Source: Euptelea pleiosperma
Lineage: Eukaryota > Streptophyta > Magnoliopsida > Ranunculales > Eupteleaceae
NCBI GenBank assembly: GCA_035048495.1
Contig: JASUTR010000053.1
Location: 1-64,000, forward strand
Length of the DNA stretch: 64,000 bases
Direction of reading: 5' to 3'
Shown here: positions 40,301 to 52,800 of the stretch, piece after piece
Numbering within the stretch: position 1 is the stretch's first letter
Layout of the letters: each line of letters begins with the position of its first letter
Program-made: the position numbers and the translations under genes
The notes under the pieces: model-generated
Databases searched by the model: none
Told to the model about the DNA's origin: nothing
What the model saw: the letters and a program-made list of their open reading frames with translations, nothing else

Positions 40301-42282
40301 GAACCTCGTAATTGACTCAAACTCTTCCATTACTATTGTTTCAACACATTTGAAGTGTTTGAACAAGATTCGGGACAGTCGAAACAAGTTAGCTCCATCC
40401 GTGCGTCAACGTCTCAAATTGGACTCAGTTTGTGTGTTACATTCCAAAGCCTATAACTTGTGACTTTGTCGCAACCGAACCTCGTAACTTGACTCAAACT
40501 CTTCCATTACTATTGTTTCAACACATTTGAAGTGTTTGAACAAGATTCGGGACAGTCGAAACAAGTTAGCTCCATCCGTGCGTCAACGTCTCAAATTGGA
40601 CTCAGTTTGTGTGTTACATTCCAAAGCCTATAACTTGTGACTTTGTCGCAACCGAACCTCGTAACTTTACTCAAACTCTTCCATTACTATTGTTTCAACA
40701 CATTTGAAGTGTTTGAACAAGATTTGGGACAGTCGAAACAAGTTAGCTCCATCCGTGCGTCAACGTCTCAAATTGGACTCAGTTTGTGTGTTACATTCCA
40801 AAGCCTATAACTTGTGACTTTGTCGCAACCGAACCTCGTAACTTGACTCAAACTCTTCCATTACTATTGTTTCAACACATTTGAAGTGTTTGAACAAGAT
40901 TCGGGACAGTCGAAACAAGTTAGCTCCATCCGTGCGTCAACGTCTCAAATTGGACTCAGTTTGTGTGTTACATTCCGAAGCCTATAACTTGTGACTTTGT
41001 CGCAACCGAACCTCGTAACTTGACTCAAACTCTTCCATTACTATTGTTTCAACACATTTGAAGTGTTTGAACAAGATTCGGGACAGTCGAAACAAGTTAG
41101 CTCCATCCGTGCGTCAACGTCTCAAATTGGACTCAGTTTGTGTGTTACATTCCAAAGCCTATAACTTGTGACTTTGTCGCAACCGAACCTCGTAACTTGA
41201 CTCAAACTCTTCCATTACTATTGTTTCAACACATTTGAAGTGTTTGAACAAGATTCGGGACAGTCGAAACAAGTTAGCTCCATCCGTGCGTCAACGTCTC
41301 AAATTGGACTCAGTTTGTGTGTTACATTCCGAAGCCTATAACTTGTGACTTTGTCGCAACCGAACCTCGTAATTGACTCAAACTCTTCCATTACTATTGT
41401 TTCAACACATTTGAAGTGTTGGAACAAGATTTGGGACAGTCGAAACAAGTTAGCTCCATCCGTGCGTCAACGTCTCAAATTGGACTCAGTTTGTGTGTTA
41501 CATTCCGAAGCCTATAACTTGTGACTTTGTCGCAACCGAACCTCGTAATTGGACTCAAACTCTTCCATTACTATTGTTTCAACACATTTGAAGTGTTTGA
41601 ACAAGATTTGGGACAGTCGAAACAAGTTAGCTCCATCCGTGCGTCAACGTCTCAAATTGGACTCAGTTTGTGTGTTACATTCCAAAGCCTATAACTTGTG
41701 ACTTTGTCGCAACCGAACCTCGTAACTTGACTCAAACTCTTCCATTACTATTGTTTCAACACATTTGAAGTGTTTGAACAAGATTCGGGACAGTCGAAAC
41801 AAGTTAGCTCCATCCGTGCGTCAACGTCTCAAATTGGACTCAGTTTGTGTGTTACATTCCAAAGCCTATAACTTGTGACTTTGTCGCAACCGAACCTCGT
41901 AACTTGACTCAAACTCTTCCATTACTATTGTTTCAACACATTTGAAGTGTTTGAACAAGATTTGGGACAGTCGAAACAAGTTAGCTCCATCCGTGCGTCA
42001 ACGTCTCAAATTGGACTCAGTTTGTGTGTTACATTCCAAAGCCTATAACTTGTGACTTTGTCGCAACCGAACCTCGTAACTTGACTCAAACTCTTCCATT
42101 ACTATTGTTTCAACACATTTGAAGTGTTTGAACAAGATTCGGGACAGTCGAAACAAGTTAGCTCCATCCGTGCGTCAACGTCTCAAATTGGACTCAGTTT
42201 GTGTGTTACATTCCAGAAGCCTATAACTTGTGACTTTGTCGCAACCGAACCTCGTAACTTTACTCAAACTCTTCCATTACTA

Positions 42283-42333
42283 TTGTTTCAACACATTTGA
42301 AGTGTTGAACAAGATTCGGGACAGTCGAAACAA
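42283..42333 (+). other. Inverted-repeat module of the monomer (example with perfect inner arms)
   Basis: Three dyads lie together. Outer arms TTGTTTC (42283-42289) and GAAACAA (42327-42333) are perfect 7-bp complements. Inner arms TTCAACAC (42287-42294) and GTGTTGAA (42302-42309) are perfect 8-bp complements around a 7-nt loop. A third dyad, TTCGGGACAGTCGAA (42315-42329), pairs TTCG..AC with GTCGAA around one A, with two unpaired G. The arms share a few bases, so not all pairs form at once. Most monomers keep the module with one bulged base in the inner right arm (GTGTTTGAA or GTGTTGGAA). Function is unproven. Confidence 0.6.
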
Positions 42334-44689
42334 GTTAGCTCCATCCGTGCGTCAACGTCTCAAATTGGACTCAGTTTGTGTGTTACATTCCGAAGCCTAT
42401 AACTTGTGACTTTGTCGCAACCGAACCTCGTAATTGGACTCAAACTCTTCCATTACTATTGTTTCAACACATTTGAAGTGTTGAACAAGATTTGGGACAG
42501 TCGAAACAAGTTAGCTCCATCCGTGCGTCAACGTCTCAAATTGGACTCAGTTTGTGTGTTACATTCCAAAGCCTATAACTTGTGACTTTGTCGCAACCGA
42601 ACCTCGTAATTGGACTCAAACTCTTCCATTACTATTGTTTCAACACATTTGAAGTGTTTGAACAAGATTCGGGACAGTCGAAACAAGTTAGCTCCATCCG
42701 TGCGTCAACGTCTCAAATTGGACTCAGTTTGTGTGTTACATTCCAAAGCCTATAACTTGTGACTTTGTCGCAACCGAACCTCGTAACTTTACTCAAACTC
42801 TTCCATTACTATTGTTTCAACACATTTGAAGTGTTTGAACAAGATTCGGGACAGTCGAAACAAGTTAGCTCCATCCGTGCGTCAACGTCTCAAATTGGAC
42901 TCAGTTTGTGTGTTACATTCCGAAGCCTATAACTTGTGACTTTGTCGCAACCGAACCTCGTAATTGGACTCAAACTCTTCCATTACTATTGTTTCAACAC
43001 ATTTGAAGTGTTTGAACAAGATTCGGGACAGTCGAAACAAGTTAGCTCCATCCGTGCGTCAACGTCTCAAATTGGACTCAGTTTGTGTGTTACATTCCAA
43101 AGCCTATAACTTGTGACTTTGTCGCAACCGAACCTCGTAACTTTACTCAAACTCTTCCATTACTATTGTTTCAACACATTTGAAGTGTTTGAACAAGATT
43201 CGGGACAGTCGAAACAAGTTAGCTCCATCCGTGCGTCAACGTCTCAAATTGGACTCAGTTTGTGTGTTACATTCCGAAGCCTATAACTTGTGACTTTGTC
43301 GCAACCGAACCTCGTAACTTGACTCAAACTCTTCCATTACTATTGTTTCAACACATTTGAAGTGTTGAACAAGATTCGGGACAGTCGAAACAAGTTAGCT
43401 CCATCCGTGCGTCAACGTCTCAAATTGGACTCAGTTTGTGTGTTACATTCCGAAGCCTATAACTTGTGACTTTGTCGTAACCGAACCTCGTAATTGGACT
43501 CAAACTCTTCCATTACTATTGTTTCAACATATTTGAAGTGTTTGAACAAGATTTGGGACAGTCGAAACAAGTTAGCTCCATCCGTGCGTCAACGTCTCAA
43601 ATTGGACTCAGTTTGTGTGTTACATTCCAAAGCCTATAACTTGTGACTTTGTCGTCAACCGAACCTCGTAATTGGACTCAAACTCTTCCATTACTATTGT
43701 TTCAACACATTTGAAGTGTTTGAACAAGATTCGGGACAGTCGAAACAAGTTAGCTCCATCCGTGCGTCAACGTCTCAAATTGGACTCAGTTTGTGTGTTA
43801 CATTCCAAAGCCTATAACTTGTGACTTTGTCGCAACCGAACCTCGTAACTTTACTCAAACTCTTCCATTACTATTGTTTCAACACATTTGAAGTGTTTGA
43901 ACAAGATTCGGGACAGTCGAAACAAGTTAGCTCCATCCGTGCGTCAACGTCTCAAATTGGACTCAGTTTGTGTGTTACATTCCAAAGCCTATAACTTGTG
44001 ACTTTGTCGCAACCGAACCTCGTAACTTTACTCAAACTCTTCCATTACTATTGTTTCAACACATTTGAAGTGTTGGAACAAGATTTGGGACAGTCGAAAC
44101 AAGTTAGCTCCATCCGTGCGTCAACGTCTCAAATTGGACTCAGTTTGTGTGTTACATTCCAAAGCCTATAACTTGTGACTTTGTCGCAACCGAACCTCGT
44201 AACTTGACTCAAACTCTTCCATTACTATTGTTTCAACACATTTGAAGTGTTTGAACAAGATTCGGGACTGTCGAAACAAGTTAGCTCCATCCGTGCGTCA
44301 ACGTCTCAAATTGGACTCAGTTTGTGTGTTACATTCCGAAGCCTATAACTTGTGACTTTGTCGCAACCGAACCTCGTAACTTTACTCAAACTCTTCCATT
44401 ACTATTGTTTCAACACATTTGAAGTGTTCGAACAAGATTCGGGACAGTCGAAACAAGTTAGCTCCATCCGTGCGTCAACGTCTCAAATTGGACTCAGTTT
44501 GTGTGTTACATTCCGAAGCCTATAACTTGTGACTTTGTCGCAACCGACCTCGTAATTGGACTCAAACTCTTCCATTACTATTGTTTCAACACATTTGAAG
44601 TGTTGAAAAAGATTCGGGACAGTCGAAACAAGTTAGCTCCATCCGTGCGTCAACGTCTCAAATTGGACTCAGTTTGTGTGTTACATTCC

Positions 44690-46810
44690 AAAGCCTATAA
44701 CTTGTGACTTTGTCGCAACCGGACCTCGTAATTGGACTCAAACTATTCCATTACTATTGTTTCAACACATTTGAAGTGTTGGAACAAGATTTGGGACAGT
44801 CGAAACAAGTTAGCTCCATCCGTGCGTCAACGTCTCAAATTGGACTCAGTTTGTGTGTTACATTCCAAAGCCTATAACTTGTGACTTTGTCGCAACCGAA
44901 CCTCGTAACTTTACTCAAACTCTTCCATTACTATTGTTTCAACATATTTGAAGTGTTGGAATAAGATTTGGGACAGTCGAAACAAGTTAGCTCCATCCGT
45001 GCGTCAACGTCTCAAATTGGACTCAGTTTGTGTGTTACATTCCGAAGCCTATAACTTGGGACTTTGTCGTAACCGAACCTCGTAATTGGACTCAAACTCT
45101 TCCATTACTATTGTTTCAACACATTTGAAGTGTTTGAACAAGATTCGGGACAGTCGAAACAAGTTAGCTCCTTCCGTACGTCAACGTCTCAAATTTGAAT
45201 CAGTTTGTGTTACATTCCAAAGCCTATAACTTGTGACTTTGTCGCAACCGAACCTCGTAACTTTACTCAAACTCTTCCATTACTATTGTTTCAACACATG
45301 TGAAGTGTTTGAACAAGATTCGGGACAGTCGAAACAAGTTAGCTCCATCCGTGCGTCAACGTCTCAAATTGGACACAGTTTGTGTGTTACATTCCAAAGC
45401 CTATAACTTGTGACTTTGTCGCAACCGAACCTCGTAACTTTACACAAACTATTCCATTACTATTGTTTCAACACATTTGAAGTGTTGGAACAAGATTTGG
45501 GACAGTCAAAACAAGTTAGCTCCATCCGTGCGTCAACGTCTCAAATTCGACTCAGTTTGTGTGTTTCATTCCAAAGCCTATAACTTGTGACTTTGTCGCA
45601 ACCAAACCTCGTAACTTCACTCAAACTCTTCCATCACTATTGTTTCAACACATTTGAACTGTTTGAACTAGATTCGGGACTGTCGAAACAAGTTAGCTCC
45701 ATCCGTGCGTCAACGTCTCAAATTGGACTCAGTTTGTGTGTTACATTCCAAAGCCTATAACTTGTGACTTTGTCGCAACCGGACCTCGTAATTGGACTCA
45801 AACTATTCCATTACTATTGTTTCAACACATTTGAAGTGTTGGAACAAGATTTGGGACAGTCGAAACAAGTTAGCTCAATCCGTGCGTCAACCTCTCAAAT
45901 TCGACTTAGTTTGTGTGTTACATTCCAAAGCCTATAACTTGTCACTTTGTCGCAACCGAACCTCGTAACTTTACTCAAACTCTTCCATTACTATTGTTTC
46001 AACATATTTGAAGTGTTGGAATAAGATTTGGGACAGTCGAAACAAGTTAGCTCCATCCGTGCGTCAACGTCTCAAATTGGACTCAGTTTGTGTGTTACAT
46101 TCCGAAGCCTATAACTTGGGACTTTGTCGTAACCGAACCTCGTAATTGGACTCAAACTCTTCCATTACTATTGTTTCAACACATTTGAAGTGTTTGAACA
46201 AGATTCGGGACAGTCGAAACAAGTTAGCTCCTTCCGTACGTCAACATCTCAAATTTGAATCAGTTTGTGTTACATTCCAAAGCCTATAACTTGTGACTTT
46301 GTCGCAACCGAACCTCGTAACTTTACTCAAACTCTTCCATTACTATTGTTTCAACACATGTGAAGTGTTTGAACAAGATTCGGGACAGTCGAAACAAGTT
46401 AGCTCCATCCGTGCGTCAACGTCTCAAATTGGACTCAGTTTGTGTGTTACATTCCAAAGCCTATAACTTGTGACTTTGTCGCAACCGAACCTCGTAACTT
46501 TACACAAACTATTCCATTACTATTGTTTCAACACATTTGAAGTGTTGGAACAAGATTTGGGACAGTCAAAACAAGTTAGCTCCATCCGTGCGTCAACGTC
46601 TCAAATTCGACTCAGTTTGTGTGTTTCATTCCAAAGCCTATAACTTGTGACTTTGTCGCAACCAAACCTCGTAACTTCACTCAAACTCTTCCATCACTAT
46701 TGTTTCAACACATTTGAACTGTTTGAACTAGATTCGGGACTGTCGAAACAAGTTAGCTCCATCCGTGCGTCAACGTCTCAAATTGGACTCAGTTTGTGTG
46801 TTACATTCGA
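44690..46810 (+). repeat. 6-monomer tandem duplication of divergent monomers
   Basis: Two copies lie 1,060 bp apart: CAAACTATTCC recurs at 44739 and 45799, and GCTCCTTCCGTACGTC at 45168 and 46228. Shared private changes include AAATTTGAATCAG followed by a 2-bp loss in the TG run (near 45194 and 46254), GACAGTCAAAAC, GTGTTTCATTCC and TTTGAACTGTTTG. The downstream copy has GCTCAATCCG, CCTCTCAAATTCGACTTAG and TTGTCACTTTG (45875-45955), which the upstream copy lacks. So either the upstream copy was converted or the downstream one kept older variants. The same monomers reappear at 55,300-56,340 and 60,610-61,650. Confidence 0.85.
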
Positions 46811-49800
46811 AGCCTATAACTTGTGACTTTGTCGCAACCGAACCTCGTAACTTTACTCAAACTCTTCCATTACTATTGTTTCAACACATTTGAAGTGTTT
46901 GAACAAGATTCGGGACAGTCGAAACAAGTTAGCTCCATCCGTGCGTCAACGTCTCAAATTGGACTCAGTTTGTGTGTTACATTCCGAAGCCTATAACTTG
47001 TGACTTTGTCGCAACCGAACCTCGTAATTGGACTCAAACTCTTCCATTACTATTGTTTCAACACATTTGAAGTGTTTGAATAAGATTTGGGACAGTCGAA
47101 ACAAGTTAGCTCCATCCGTGCGTCAACGTCTCAAATTGGACTCAGTTTGTGTGTTACATTCCGAAGCCTATAACTTGGGACTTTGTCGTAACCGAACCTC
47201 GTAATTGACTCAAACTCTTCCATTACTATTGTTTCAACACATTTGAAGTGTTTGAACAAGATTTGGGACAGTCGAAACAAGTTAGCTCCATCCGTGCGTC
47301 AACGTCTCAAATTGGACTCAGTTTGTGTGTTACATTCCAAAGCCTATAACTTGTGACTTTGTCGCAACCGAACCTCGTAACTTTACTCAAACTCTTCCAT
47401 TACTATTGTTTCAACACATTTGAAGTGTTTGAACAAGATTCGGGACAGTCGAAACAAGTTAGCTCCATCCGTGCGTCAACGTCTCAAATTGGACTCAGTT
47501 TGTGTGTTACATTCCAAAGCCTATAACTTGTGACTTTGTCGCAACCGAACCTCGTAACTTTACTCAAACTCTTCCATTACTATTGTTTCAACACATTTGA
47601 AGTGTCCGAACAAGATTCGGGACAGTCGAAACAAGTTAGCTCCATCCGTGCGTCAACGTCTCAAATTGGACTCAGTTTGTGTGTTACATTCCGAAGCCTA
47701 TAACTTGTGACTTTGTCGCAACCGAACCTCGTAATTGGACTCAAACTCTTCCATTACTATTGTTTCAACACATTTGAAGTGTTTGAACAAGATTCGGGAC
47801 AGTCGAAACAAGTTAGCTCCATCCGTGCGTCAACGTCTCAAATTGGACTCAGTTTGTGTGTTACATTCCGAAGCCTATAACTTGGGACTTTGTCGTAACC
47901 GAACCTCGTAATTGGACTCAAACTCTTCCATTACTATTGTTTCAACACATTTGAAGTGTTTGAACAAGATTTGGGACAGTCGAAACAAGTTAGCTCCATC
48001 CGTGCGTCAACGTCTCAAATTGGACTCAGTTTGTGTGTTACATTCCAAAGCCTATAACTTGTGACATTTTCGTAACCGAACCTCGTAATTGGACTCAAAC
48101 TCTTCCATTACTATTGTTTCAACACATTTGAAGTGTTTGAACAAGATTCGGGACAGTCGAAACAAGTTAGCTCCATCCGTGCGTCAACGTCTCAAATTGG
48201 ACTCAGTTTGTGTGTTACATTCCAAAGCCTATAACTTGTGACTTTGTCGCAACCGAACCTCGTAACTTTACTCAAACTCTTCCATTACTATTGTTTCAAC
48301 ACATTTGAAGTGTTGGAACAAGATTTGGGACAGTCGAAACAAGTTAGCTCCATCCGTGCGTCAACGTCTCAAATTGGACTCAGTTTGTGTGTTACATTCC
48401 GAAGCCTATAACTTGGGACTTTGTCGTAACCGAACCTCGTAATTGGACTCAAACTCTTCCATTACTATTGTTTCAACACATGTGAAGTGTTTGAACAAGA
48501 TTCGGGACAGTCGAAACAAGTTAGCTCCATCCGTGCGTCAACGTCTCAAATTCGACTCAGTTTGTGTGTTACATTCCAAAGCCTATAACTTGTGACTTTG
48601 TCGCAACCGAACCTCGTAACTTCACTCAAACTCTTCCATTACTATTGTTTCAACACATTTGAAGTGTTTGAACAAGATTCGGGACTGTCGAAACAAGTTA
48701 GCTCCATCCGTGCGTCAACGTCTCAAATTGGACTCAGTTTGTGTGTTACATTCTGAAGCCTATAACTTGTGACTTTGTCGCAACCGAACCTCGTAACTTT
48801 ACTCAAACTCTTCCATTACTATTGTTTCAACACATTTGAAGTGTCTGAACAAGATTTGGGACAGTCGAAACAAGTTAGCTCCATCCGTGCGTCAACGTCT
48901 CAAATTGGACTCAGTTTGTGTGTTACATTCCGAAGCCTATAACTTGTGACTTTGTCGCAACCGAACCTCGTAATTGGACTCAAACTCTTCCATTACTATT
49001 GTTTCAACACATTTGAAGTGTTTGAACAAGATTCGGGACAGTCGAAACAAGTTAGCTCCATCCGTGCGTCAACGTCTCAAATTGGACTCAGTTTGTGTGT
49101 TACATTCCAAAGCCTATAACTTGTGACTTTGTCGCAACCGAACCTCGTAACTTTACTCAAACTCTTCCATTACTATTGTTTCAACACATTTGAAGTGTTG
49201 GAATAAGATTTGGGACAGTCGAAACAAGTTAGCTCCATCCGTGCGTCAACGTCTCAAATTGGACTCAGTTTGTGTGTTACATTCCGAAGCCTATAACTTG
49301 GGACTTTGTCGTAACCGAACCTCGTAATTGGACTCAAACTCTTCCATTACTATTGTTTCAACACATTTGAAGTGTTTGAACAAGATTCGGGACAGTCGAA
49401 ACAAGTTAGCTCCATCCGTGCGTCAACGTCTCAAATTGGACTCAGTTTGTGTGTTACATTCCAAAGCCTATAACTTGTGACTTTGTCGCAACCGAACCTC
49501 GTAACTTTACTCAAACTCTTCCATTACTATTGTTTCAACACATTTGAAGTGTTTGAACAAGATTCGGGACAGTCGAAACAAGTTAGCTCCATCCGTGCGT
49601 CAACGTCTCAAATTGGACTCAGTTTGTGTGTTACATTCCAAAGCCTATAACTTGTGACTTTGTCGCAACCGAACCTCGTAACTTTACTCAAACTCTTCCA
49701 TTACTATTGTTTCAACACATTTGAAGTGTCGAAGAAGATTCGGGACTGTCGAAACAAGTTAGCTCCATCCGTGCGTCAACGTCTCAAATTGGACTCAGTT

Positions 49801-52800
49801 TGTGTGTTACATTCCGAAGCCTATAACTTGTGACTTTGTCGCAACCGACCTCGTAATTGGACTCAAACTCTTCCATTACTATTGTTTCAACACATTTGAA
49901 GTGTTTGAACAAGATTCGGGACAGTCGAAACAAGTTAGCTCCATCCGTGCGTCAACGTCTCAAATTGGACTCAGTTTGTGTGTTACATTCCGAAGCCTAT
50001 AACTTGTGACTTTGTCGCAACCGAACCTCGTAATTGGACTCAAACTCTTCCATTACTATTGTTTCAACACATTTGAAGTGTTTGAACAAGATTTGGGACA
50101 GTCGAAACAAGTTAGCTCCATCCGTGCGTCAACGTCTCAAATTGGACTCAGTTTGTGTGTTACATTCCAAAGCCTATAACTTGTGACTTTGTCGCAACCG
50201 AACCTCGTAACTTTACTCAAACTCTTCCATTACTATTGTTTCAACACATTTGAAGTGTTTGAACAAGATTCGGGACAGTCGAAACAAGTTAGCTCCATCC
50301 GTGCGTCAACGTCTCAAATTGGACTCAGTTTGTGTGTTACATTCCGAAGCCTATAACTTGTGACTTTGTCGCAACCGAACCTCGTAATTGGACTCAAACT
50401 CTTCCATTACTATTGTTTCAACACATTTGAAGTGTTTGAACAAGATTCGGGACAGTCGAAACAAGTTAGCTCCATCCGTGCGTCAACGTCTCAAATTGGA
50501 CTCAGTTTGTGTGTTACATTCCAAAGCCTATAACTTGTGACTTTGTCGCAACCGAACCTCGTAATTGGACTCAAACTCTTCCATTACTATTGTTTCAACA
50601 CATTTGAAGTGTTGGAACAAGATTTGGGACAGTCGAAACAAGTTAGCTCCATCCGTGCGTCAACGTCTCAAATTGGACTCAGTTTGTGTGTTACATTCCA
50701 AGCCTATAACTTGTGACTTTGTCGCAACCGAACCTCGTAACTTGACTCAAACTCTTCCATTACTATTGTTTCAACATATTTGAAGTGTTTGAACAAGATT
50801 TGGGACAGTCGAAACAAGTTAGCTCCATCCGTGCGTCAACGTCTCAAATTGGACTCAGTTTGTGTGTTACATTCCGAAGCCTATAACTTGTGACTTTGTC
50901 GTAACCGAACCTCGTAACTTGGACTCAAACTCTTCCATTACTATTGTTTCAACACATTTGAAGTGTTTGAACAAGATTCGGGACAGTCGAAACAAGTTAG
51001 CTCCATCCGTGCGTCAACGTCTCAAATTGGACTCAGTTTGTGTGTTACATTCCAAAGCCTATAACTTGTGACTTTGTCGCAACCGAACCTCGTAACTTTA
51101 CTCAAACTCTTCCATTACTATTGTTTCAACACATTTGAAGTGTTTGAACAAGATTCGGGACAGTCGAAACAAGTTAGCTCCATCCGTGCGTCAACGTCTC
51201 AAATTGGACTCAGTTTGTGTGTTACATTCCAAAGCCTATAACTTGTGACTTTGTCGCAACCGAACCTCGTAACTTGACTCAAACTCTTCCATTACTATTG
51301 TTTCAACACATTTGAAGTGTTTGAACAAGATTTGGGACAGTCGAAACAAGTTAGCTCCATCCGTGCGTCAACGTCTCAAATTGGACTCAGTTTGTGTGTT
51401 ACATTCCAAAGCCTATAACTTGTGACTTTGTCGCAACCGAACCTCGTAACTTGACTCAAACTCTTCCATTACTATTGTTTCAACACATTTGAAGTGTTTG
51501 AACAAGATTCGGGACTGTCGAAACAAGTTAGCTCCATCCGTGCGTCAACGTCTCAAATTGGACTCAGTTTGTGTGTTACATTCCGAAGCCTATAACTTGT
51601 GACTTTGTCGCAACCGAACCTCGTAACTTTACTCAAACTCTTCCATTACTATTGTTTCAACACATTTGAAGTGTCGAACAAGATTCGGGACAGTCGAAAC
51701 AAGTTAGCTCCATCCGTGCGTCAACGTCTCAAATTGGACTCAGTTTGTGTGTTACATTCCGAAGCCTATAACTTGTGACTTTGTCGCAACCGACCTCGTA
51801 ATTGGACTCAAACTCTTCCATTACTATTGTTTCAACACATTTGAAGTGTTGGAACAAGATTTGGGACAGTCGAAACAAGTTAGCTCCATCCGTGCGTCAA
51901 CGTCTCAAATTGGACTCAGTTTGTGTGTTACATTCCAAAGCCTATAACTTGGGACTTTGTCGTAACCGAACCTCGTAATTAGACTCAAACTCTTCCATTA
52001 CTATTGTTTCAACACATTTGAAGTGTTTGAACAAGATTTGGGACAGTCGAAACAAGTTAGCTCCATCCGTGCGTCAACGTCTCAAATTGGACTCAGTTTG
52101 TGTGTTACATTCCAAAGCCTATAACTTGTGACTTTGTCGCAACCGAACCTCGTAACTTTACTCAAACTCTTCCATTACTATTGTTTCAACACATTTGAAG
52201 TGTTTGAACAAGATTCGGGACTGTCGAAACAAGTTAGCTCCATCCGTGCGTCAACGTCTCGAAATTGGACTCAGTTTGTGTGTTACATTCCAAAGCCTAT
52301 AACTTGTGACTTTGTCGCAACCGAACCTCGTAACTTTACTCAAACTCTTCCATTACTATTGTTTCAACACATTTGAAGTGTTCGAAGAAGATTCGGGACT
52401 GTCGAAACAAGTTAGCTCCATCCGTGCGTCAACGTCTCAAATTGGACTCAGTTTGTGTGTTACATTCCGAAGCCTATAACTTGGGACTTTGTCGCAACCG
52501 GACCTCGTAATTGGACTCAAACTATTCCATTACTATTGTTTCAACATATTTGAAGTGTTGGAACAAGATTCGGGACAGTCGAAACAAGTTAGCTCCATCC
52601 GTGCGTCAACGTCTCAAATTGGACTCAGTTTGTGTGTTACATTCCGAAGCCTATAACTTGGGACTTTGTCGTAACCGAACCTCGTAATTGGACTCAAACT
52701 CTTCCATTACTATTGTTTCAACACATTTGAAGTGTTTGAACAAGATTCGGGACAGTCGAAACAAGTTAGCTCCATCCGTGCGTCAACGTCTCAAATTGGA

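Larger units (their letters stand above)
36000..44689 (+). repeat. Homogenised central array segment
   Basis: About 49 monomers, mostly CACATTT with TTTGAACAAG and either GATTCGGG or GATTTGGG. CTTGACTC is very common (for example near 37127, 38011, 39248, 39428, 40488, 40838, 41018, 41195, 41722, 41900 and 42077). I see no CACATGT, TGACATTTTCGT, TAAAACTCTTAC, GAACTAGATTC or TTTCATCAC monomer here. Private indels are few: CGTAATTGACTC (near 40311 and 41370), TTCCAGAAGCC (42212) and GTCGTCAACCG (43652). Uniform monomers without flank markers suggest recent amplification or active conversion. Confidence 0.75.

Noticed and set aside
42291..42305. ACACATTTGAAGTGT as a transcription-factor operator
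   Set aside because: The short dyad has a mismatch (A-A) and a wobble pair in its core, occurs in every monomer, and has no promoter or gene beside it. It is better described as part of the inverted-repeat module.
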